Of a DNA stretch of 64,000 nt, positions 58,859 through 64,000 are shown piece after piece; the stretch's first letter is position 1; each line of letters starts with the position of its first letter. The notes under the pieces were generated by a model. That model was given only the letters and a program-made list of their open reading frames with translations. It ran no database searches and had not been told where the DNA came from. The stretch is from Paenibacillus glycanilyticus (lineage in GTDB: Bacteria; Bacillota; Bacilli; Paenibacillales; Paenibacillaceae), in contig NZ_JAMBNP010000011.1 of NCBI RefSeq assembly GCF_023715145.1, positions 62,001-126,000 on the forward strand, written 5' to 3'. The translations under genes and the position numbers were made by a program.

Positions 58859-60076
58859 ATGTCCGCTGGCAATACGGCGAAAATCTCTCCGGCAGTCAAG
58901 CTGGGGACGGTTTACTCTATTCTTTTTGCTATCAGCTCGGTTCATCTCCTTAATGATGCGATGCAATCCGTCGTATCGGCATTGTTCCCGATTTTTGAAG
59001 ATTCGCTTGGGTTAAAATTCGGCCAGATCGGCTGGATCGCTTTTACCCTGAATATGACATCCTCGGTGCTGCAGCCGGCGGTGGGAATATTATCGGATAA
59101 AAAGCCCGCGCCATGGATGTTACCGGTCGGGATGGCCTGCAGTCTGGTCGGCATGGTTGGTTTGGCTTATGCGCCTAGCTTCTGGATGCTGCTGCTTGCG
59201 GTTGTGTTCGTTGGATTTGGCTCGGCCGTGTTTCATCCGGAAGGCTCCCGTGTCGTATTCTTCGCTGCCGGTGAACGCCGCGGCCTTGCGCAATCGATCT
59301 ATCAGGTCGGCGGCAACTTCGGTCAAGCGCTCGCTCCATTGATGACGATTTATATTTTCGTTCCGCTTGGTCAGCGCGGCGCGGTATTGGGCAGCTTCCT
59401 TGCGATTGCGGCTATCCTTGTATTGCTGAGAGTCGTGCCGTGGTATGGCGCACAGCTTGCGGCAAACGGTACGCCCGTTAAGAAAAAAACGGGTGCCGCA
59501 CCGGCGGTATCGCCATACAATAATAAAATTATTGCCTTCGCTCTGACGTTGCTGCTTATTCTTGTCTTTGCGCGTTCGTGGTATGCAGCGGGGATCGGAA
59601 GCTTCTATAACTTCTACATGCAGGATAACTACGGTTTGTCCATCAAAGCTGCCCAGGTGCCGCTGTTTATCTTTATGGCGGCTGGCGTGCTTGGCACGTT
59701 CTTCGGCGGCATCTTGTCGGACCGGTTCGGCCGGAAGCGGATGATGCTGTTCTCGATTGCTGGCTCAGCGCCATTCGCCCTGCTGCTGCCTCATGTGTCG
59801 CTGGGCTGGGTTTATCCGGTTATCTTCATCCTTGGATTCATCCTGCAGTCCGGCTTCTCGGTCAGCGTTGTTTACGCGCAGGAGCTACTGCCGGGTAAGG
59901 TAGGAATGGCGTCGGGTCTCATTACCGGTCTAGCTTTTGGTATGGGCGGTCTCGGTTCAATCGTGCTCGGAACGGCAGCTGACCATTATGGGATTCTGGA
60001 TACGATGGTTGCTTGCAGCTTCCTGCCTCTGATTGGCCTGCTGTCCATTTTGCTTCCGAAAGACCGTAGAGAATAA
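58859..60076 (+). CDS. MFS transporter, fosmidomycin-resistance (Fsr) family
   Basis: A 405-residue transporter with about 12 membrane segments. It has FAISSVHLLNDAMQSVVSAL, FPIFEDSLGLKFGQIGWIAF and FGSAVFHPEGSRVVFFAAGE, diagnostic of the Fsr-like group, which exports small polar compounds including fosmidomycin. It starts 18 bp after the lactonase gene with AAAGAAGG upstream. The natural substrate is unknown. Confidence 0.87.
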   Translation: MSAGNTAKISPAVKLGTVYSILFAISSVHLLNDAMQSVVSALFPIFEDSLGLKFGQIGWIAFTLNMTSSVLQPAVGILSDKKPAPWMLPVGMACSLVGMVGLAYAPSFWMLLLAVVFVGFGSAVFHPEGSRVVFFAAGERRGLAQSIYQVGGNFGQALAPLMTIYIFVPLGQRGAVLGSFLAIAAILVLLRVVPWYGAQLAANGTPVKKKTGAAPAVSPYNNKIIAFALTLLLILVFARSWYAAGIGSFYNFYMQDNYGLSIKAAQVPLFIFMAAGVLGTFFGGILSDRFGRKRMMLFSIAGSAPFALLLPHVSLGWVYPVIFILGFILQSGFSVSVVYAQELLPGKVGMASGLITGLAFGMGGLGSIVLGTAADHYGILDTMVACSFLPLIGLLSILLPKDRRE

Positions 60077-60252
60077 ATAAGACAACAGATTGGCTTCAAG
60101 ACAAAAATCCGGGTATTGCCCGGCCACAACCCCATTGATAAAGTTGCCTTAACGGCGCTTGCAACCGCTCTAATCCGGCGTGTATGCAGGCGCTGTTTTT
60201 GTTCTTGCGTTTGTCTTCGAAAGACACACATATCTTATTGGGGGAATTCGAG

Positions 60253-61884
60253 ATGGCAGATCGGAGATTGGGAGACGTAAGTGGATTTGTAAAGCGTGTT
60301 GGACAGAAAATAGTAAACGGCGCCGGCGAGGAGATTGTGCTGCGCGGAGTAGGCTTCGGGAGCTGGCTGCTTCCCGAAGGATACATGTGGAAATTCCCCG
60401 ATGCGGGTGACCGTCCAAGACGGATAGAGAAGATGATACGCGAGCTCATCGGCAAAGAGAAAGCGGCGTCTTTCTGGGAGATTTACTACAATACTTATAT
60501 CGCGGAGGCGGATATCCGGCGTATTGCGGAGGAGGGCTTCAACTCGGTTCGTTTTCCGATCAACTGGCGGTTCCTGATGGTTGAAGGTACGGAACAATAT
60601 AATGAGAAGCATCTTGCGCTGCTTGACCGGGCGATTGACTGGTGCCGCGAGCACCGATTGTATGTCATTCTTGATCTGCATGGTGCTCCGGGAGGACAAA
60701 CGGGAGCAAACATCGATGACTCGGAAAATGATCAGCCGGAGCTGTTCTTAAACGACGATTACCGCAGAATGGCGATTGAGATGTGGCGTTTGTTGGCGGA
60801 ACGTTATAAGGACGAGTGGATTGTAGCGGGCTACGATCTGCTGAACGAGCCCCTTCCGGATTGGAATGCCCAATACAATGACAGGCTGATGCCTTTATAT
60901 AAAGAAATGGTCCAAGCAATCCGCGAGGTTGATGACCGGCATATGATTATTATTGAAGGCGCCCATTGGGCGACGGACTGGTCGGTATTCAACGAAGTAA
61001 TTGACGATAACCTGATGCTGCAATTCCATAAGTATTGGAACAGCCCGGATACGGCGAGCATCCAGAAATTCCTGGACAAGCGCGAGGAGCTGAATCTGCC
61101 GATCTATATGGGAGAAGGTGGAGAGAACAATATCGAATGGTATACGGGCGCATTCCGTCTGTATGAGGATCATCATATTTCATGGAACTTCTGGACTTGG
61201 AAAAAGCTAAGTACAACCAATTCCCCTTGCTCCGTCATTATGCCCGAGGGCTGGGACAAGCTGGTTGCTTACTTAAACGGCGGCGTGAAGCCAAGCGCGG
61301 AAGAAGCGAAGCGAATTCTGTGGGCGTACCTGGATAATCTGGCCTTAGACCGCTGCGTCTATCATCCGCAGGTTGTGCGTTCGTTGCTGTTCCGGACGCC
61401 AATCCGGATTCCGGCTATCTTCTACGGCTACTATGGGGAAGGAGTCAGCTATGGCGTAGGCGAGCGTACCGTGCGGCAGCTTGGCTTCCGTGACGAGGAC
61501 GGCACGGATATCCGATTCACGGACAGTAAGCGGGAGACGGCGCATTTCCATCATGGCGGCGGGCAGTCGTGGGAGCCGCAGGATTGGCTGCATGTCCGCC
61601 TTGCTCCGGGCGATTGGCTGGTGTACGAGCTTTATTTGCCGGAGGGAGCTGAGCTTCAGCATGTCGTAACCATACGCGCAAAGGCGGTTGAAGGCGAAGC
61701 GGTAGCGGTTATTCGCGTAAATAATCAGCTTGCCGGCATCTGTGCGTTCACCGGCACGGAGTGGCAGGATGCGGACGCCATCGAACACGTTCTGCTGGCC
61801 CCGGGCCGATGCCGTGTGACCATTAAGGCCGAAGGTGGTCCGCTTGCGGTCGAGTGGGTTAGGTTAGTTAACGGTAACATTTGA
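60253..61884 (+). CDS. GH5-family glycoside hydrolase with C-terminal carbohydrate-binding-like domain
   Basis: 543 residues, no signal peptide. The (beta/alpha)8 GH5 domain spans residues 1-380: EIVLRGVGFGSWLLPEGYMW, GFNSVRFPINWRFLMVEG, acid/base Glu199 in DLLNEPLPDW, nucleophile Glu288 in YMGEGGENN. The C-terminal 140 residues look like a beta-sandwich (GDWLVYELYLPEGAELQHV, CRVTIKAEGGPLAVEWVRL). ATG 60253 follows GGGGG at 8 nt; 23 more codons are open upstream but lack a ribosome site. It probably cleaves imported beta-glucan oligosaccharides. A consensus promoter overlaps its stop codon. Confidence 0.85.
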   Translation: MADRRLGDVSGFVKRVGQKIVNGAGEEIVLRGVGFGSWLLPEGYMWKFPDAGDRPRRIEKMIRELIGKEKAASFWEIYYNTYIAEADIRRIAEEGFNSVRFPINWRFLMVEGTEQYNEKHLALLDRAIDWCREHRLYVILDLHGAPGGQTGANIDDSENDQPELFLNDDYRRMAIEMWRLLAERYKDEWIVAGYDLLNEPLPDWNAQYNDRLMPLYKEMVQAIREVDDRHMIIIEGAHWATDWSVFNEVIDDNLMLQFHKYWNSPDTASIQKFLDKREELNLPIYMGEGGENNIEWYTGAFRLYEDHHISWNFWTWKKLSTTNSPCSVIMPEGWDKLVAYLNGGVKPSAEEAKRILWAYLDNLALDRCVYHPQVVRSLLFRTPIRIPAIFYGYYGEGVSYGVGERTVRQLGFRDEDGTDIRFTDSKRETAHFHHGGGQSWEPQDWLHVRLAPGDWLVYELYLPEGAELQHVVTIRAKAVEGEAVAVIRVNNQLAGICAFTGTEWQDADAIEHVLLAPGRCRVTIKAEGGPLAVEWVRLVNGNI

Positions 61885-61910
61885 CAAAAAATGATATTTT
61901 ACGATATTAT
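61881..61910 (+). promoter_or_regulatory. Consensus promoter overlapping the GH5 stop codon
   Basis: TTGACA (61881-61886), 18-bp spacer, TATTAT (61905-61910). It points towards the SLH gene at 62056, but a terminator-like hairpin follows within 20 bp. Confidence 0.55.
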
Positions 61911-61928
61911 AGAAATAATTTTTGAGCG

Positions 61929-61969
61929 AAGCACGCCAAAAGCCTTACGGGTTTTTTGTGTGCTTTTTT
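61929..61969 (+). terminator. Terminator after the GH5 gene
   Basis: AAGCAC-CAAAA-CC pairs with GG-TTTTG-GTGCTT (small mismatches) around a 4-nt loop and is followed by TTTT. It ends the GH5 transcript and also lies in the path of the promoter at 61881. Confidence 0.7.
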
Positions 61970-62055
61970 GCTATCCAATTATGAGAGTTATGGGGGAAAG
62001 TAGACAAAAACCGAGGCTTCATAGAGCTTAAAAATGAATGAGGAGATGATAGATT

Positions 62056-63264
62056 GTGAGAAAAGCATGGGTGTCTATTGTACTGGCAAGTGTAGTTGCG
62101 GCGGGAAGTATAGTTGGATTAGGGTTGACCGGCAAGGGGCGGAGTGTCGAGGCGGCTGCTAAGCCTTCGTTCACCGATATCAAAGGTCATTGGGCGGAGT
62201 CGTCTATTGAGACGGCGGTTCAAGCCGGGGTGCTGAATGGTTATGCGGATGGGACCTATAAACCAAACAATACGATAACAAGGGCGGAGCTGCTGAAAGT
62301 CGTGGCCATGACCTTTAAGATTGAAGTGGGCACGGGCGGTTCTACTTGGTATGCGCCATATCAGACGGCATTGTCCAAAGCCGGCGTGTATATAGAGGGT
62401 GACTATTCGGGTAATCTGAACAATCCGGCGACACGTAACGAAATGGCCAAGCTGGCCGTACGCGGCGAGTATGCGGAGTACCGGGGTAAGAAGTTAAGTG
62501 CGGCTGAGCTGATGTTCCGCGCAGTGAACAAGGGGATTTTGTCCCGTTCGGGGACAAAGGCAGAGACGATTAATACCGAAGGCACAACAACTCGGGCGGA
62601 AGCTGCGGTGTTGGTGACTCGTTTGCTTAAGTTGGCTGACGGCGGTAAATTGACGGTCGATCAAGGTGCATCCAGCGCCGCCGAGATCGCATGGCACCGG
62701 CATAACATGATCACGATGTTTGATCAGAATGATCTGGTGAAGCTGCCTTATTCGGTGGATATAAGTAAGAAATATAACGTGACGATTGATAAATTGATTA
62801 TTTTGGATCCTGCGGATACGAAGGGGTATTATGCGGAGTATTTGAAGGGTGCTACTTATTTTCCAGCCAATAAGTTAGAAAAACCAAAAGACGTGTATCT
62901 TTTTGCATATAAAATAATTGGGAAAAATCTTGTTGCTGATGGTTCAGGGCAAGTTATGCGAACTAGTTTTGAAATGTACACAGAAGGAAAAACTGGGACA
63001 ATTTTGCTCGACACACCATATGTATACGATGACGGTAAATTAATTGAAAGAGAAGGATTGTTCTATAACAATCAAGAATTTGGATTTCATAAGGTTGATA
63101 GTATAGCGCATAATTACGTTTTTAAATTAGTACCTAAAAATTACATTCAAGATCAAATTAAACAATATGGAGGAGTTCCGATTCATCTTGAGCGTTATAA
63201 TGTCGCATTTGGAAAGCAATCACAATTTTATCTGACGGATGTGAAAGATAAATGGGCACTGTAA
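62056..63264 (+). CDS. SLH-domain surface protein with AT-rich C-terminal half
   Basis: A 402-residue secreted protein. A signal peptide (residues 1-35) is followed by SLH repeat 1 (FTDIKGHWAESSIETAVQAG), a second (WYAPYQTALSKAGVYIEGDY, NPATRNEMAKLAV) and a weaker third (ELMFRAVNKGILSRSGT, TTRAEAAVLVTRLL). These bind secondary cell-wall polymer. The last 180 residues match no domain known to me. From about 62875 base composition shifts sharply to AT-rich codons and stays so to the window end, suggesting that the C-terminal part was acquired or exchanged. The start is GTG 62056 after GGAGATG. Confidence 0.82.
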   Translation: MRKAWVSIVLASVVAAGSIVGLGLTGKGRSVEAAAKPSFTDIKGHWAESSIETAVQAGVLNGYADGTYKPNNTITRAELLKVVAMTFKIEVGTGGSTWYAPYQTALSKAGVYIEGDYSGNLNNPATRNEMAKLAVRGEYAEYRGKKLSAAELMFRAVNKGILSRSGTKAETINTEGTTTRAEAAVLVTRLLKLADGGKLTVDQGASSAAEIAWHRHNMITMFDQNDLVKLPYSVDISKKYNVTIDKLIILDPADTKGYYAEYLKGATYFPANKLEKPKDVYLFAYKIIGKNLVADGSGQVMRTSFEMYTEGKTGTILLDTPYVYDDGKLIEREGLFYNNQEFGFHKVDSIAHNYVFKLVPKNYIQDQIKQYGGVPIHLERYNVAFGKQSQFYLTDVKDKWAL

Positions 63265-64000
63265 GAAGATTACTACCTCAACTTCTTATATTATCAATAT
63301 TTATAAGCCTTTTTAACTTTCAATCCGTTTTAGCAATTACGGCAGAAACATCTATTTCAAAAACAGCTTCACTCTCTTTTAAAGCTAGTCAGAAATATAA
63401 TGCAAGCTCCACTTTGTCAGGGATAACAATTGATTTAGATATTCCAATAGGTTATAAACCTAAATCATATCAATTATGGTTGATGGTTGCTGATAGTAGT
63501 GGGAAGGTGAAGTTAATACAACAATCACAGACATCAGCGGGTTCAAGCAACAGTAACTTTTCATTAAGTGGAAAAAGATTAACTTTAAACAATATCAAAG
63601 GAACAAAACTTACAGTGACAGCAGAAGGGGTACCATCCAATATGTATGCGGTCATCAATCGTAGGTCAAATGGTAAAGAGTGGGTAATAGAAGGTAATGG
63701 GGTTGGGCCATATAATGTGACCCCGGCAACTGGAGATTCTTGCTGGAGTGGAACACTTTCTGTTTGTCCTGGCTTGCTACCTGCTAAAGATAATGGAGGG
63801 AAGTTAATTGATGGTAGACTCCGTACATCTGATGGTTGGATTAAAGCCATAAGTGATGGTGTTACTGGACCTGATAATTATATTTCACCTATATCTTCGG
63901 ATTCTGTATATAAAACAGCATTAATTCAAGACAGTGTTAATGTAACAAAAGCTACACCATCAGGATATGCACAGCATAGAGTAGATTCCTTTGGTAAAGG
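63252..64000 (+). CDS. Secreted AT-rich protein of unknown function (3' end outside window)
   Basis: The frame is open from ATG 63252 to the right edge (249 codons, no stop). It overlaps the SLH gene by 13 bp, so translation is probably coupled. The N-terminus has a signal peptide: basic VRRLLPQ, then the hydrophobic LLILSIFISLFNFQSVLA. The mature part is rich in Ser, Thr and Asn (SLSFKASQKYNASSTLSGIT). It has a lone pair of cysteines in GDSCWSGTLSVCPGLLP. No family is recognised. Codon use is strongly AT-rich, unlike the rest of the window, which fits horizontal transfer together with the end of the preceding gene. Confidence 0.7.
   Translation, partial: MGTVRRLLPQLLILSIFISLFNFQSVLAITAETSISKTASLSFKASQKYNASSTLSGITIDLDIPIGYKPKSYQLWLMVADSSGKVKLIQQSQTSAGSSNSNFSLSGKRLTLNNIKGTKLTVTAEGVPSNMYAVINRRSNGKEWVIEGNGVGPYNVTPATGDSCWSGTLSVCPGLLPAKDNGGKLIDGRLRTSDGWIKAISDGVTGPDNYISPISSDSVYKTALIQDSVNVTKATPSGYAQHRVDSFGK

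Overview
The window looks like chromosome of a Paenibacillus-type, low-to-mid GC Gram-positive spore former. Evidence: GGAGG-type ribosome sites with frequent TTG/GTG starts, S-layer homology (SLH) anchors on surface proteins, a YheC/YheD-type ATP-grasp protein of spore-formers, many AraC, LacI and LysR regulators, several carbohydrate systems, and cre-like and Rex-type operators. No rRNA, tRNA, CRISPR array or intact insertion sequence was seen. The species cannot be named from the sequence alone.

Layout. 1-2.7 kb: end of a LuxR-type response regulator, its PAS histidine kinase, nucleoside diphosphate kinase, and a DoxX-like membrane protein plus a 48-residue cysteine-rich protein behind a perfect Rex-type operator. 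2.9-23.8 kb: one large sulfur-amino-acid salvage region read rightwards. It holds a LysR regulator, GNAT acetyltransferase, cystine-type ABC transporter, four luciferase-like flavin monooxygenases, two M20 amidohydrolases, a frameshifted flavin oxidase, a DinB-fold protein, a complete peptide-type ABC transporter and an MFS exporter. The core matches the B. subtilis ytmI (cmo) and yxe alkylcysteine-salvage operons: uptake, N-acetylation, S-oxidation, C-S cleavage, deacetylation. It is much enlarged and carries no FMN reductase.

24.2-31.5 kb: a fructan module, with a GH32 fructosidase and a three-gene ABC transporter leftwards, and a LacI regulator and PfkB kinase rightwards, tied together by three copies of one LacI-type operator. 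31.5-40.2 kb: PhyH dioxygenase, AraC regulators (one apparently starting at ATT), GH51 arabinofuranosidase, two Gfo/Idh/MocA dehydrogenases with an AraC regulator, and a decayed acetyltransferase. 40.2-47.2 kb: a 2149-residue SLH-anchored amylopullulanase with an elaborate leader; a 160-bp MITE-like element sits in the loop of its terminator. 47.4-52.6 kb: LysR/O-methyltransferase/quinone reductase, msrA, an orphan ABC ATPase and the ATP-grasp protein.

52.8-56.0 kb: a translationally coupled three-gene operon of an AMP-forming ligase with SbnA and SbnB (L-2,3-diaminopropionate synthesis), a plausible undescribed small-molecule pathway. 56.1-61.9 kb: aldose epimerase, stand-alone LytTR regulator, lactonase, MFS and GH5 glycosidase. 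62.0-64.0 kb: an SLH protein whose second half becomes strongly AT-rich, followed by a secreted AT-rich protein cut by the window end.

Three intergenic repeat families stand out. A two-hairpin module in 2-4 tandem copies directly abuts the Shine-Dalgarno sequence of three unrelated genes (28.2, 34.5 and 51.5 kb). A 125-bp unit carrying two TTAAGGTCC palindromes 52 bp apart lies between convergent genes at 24.0 and 36.4 kb. A 62-bp tandem repeat lies at 47.3 kb, also between convergent genes.
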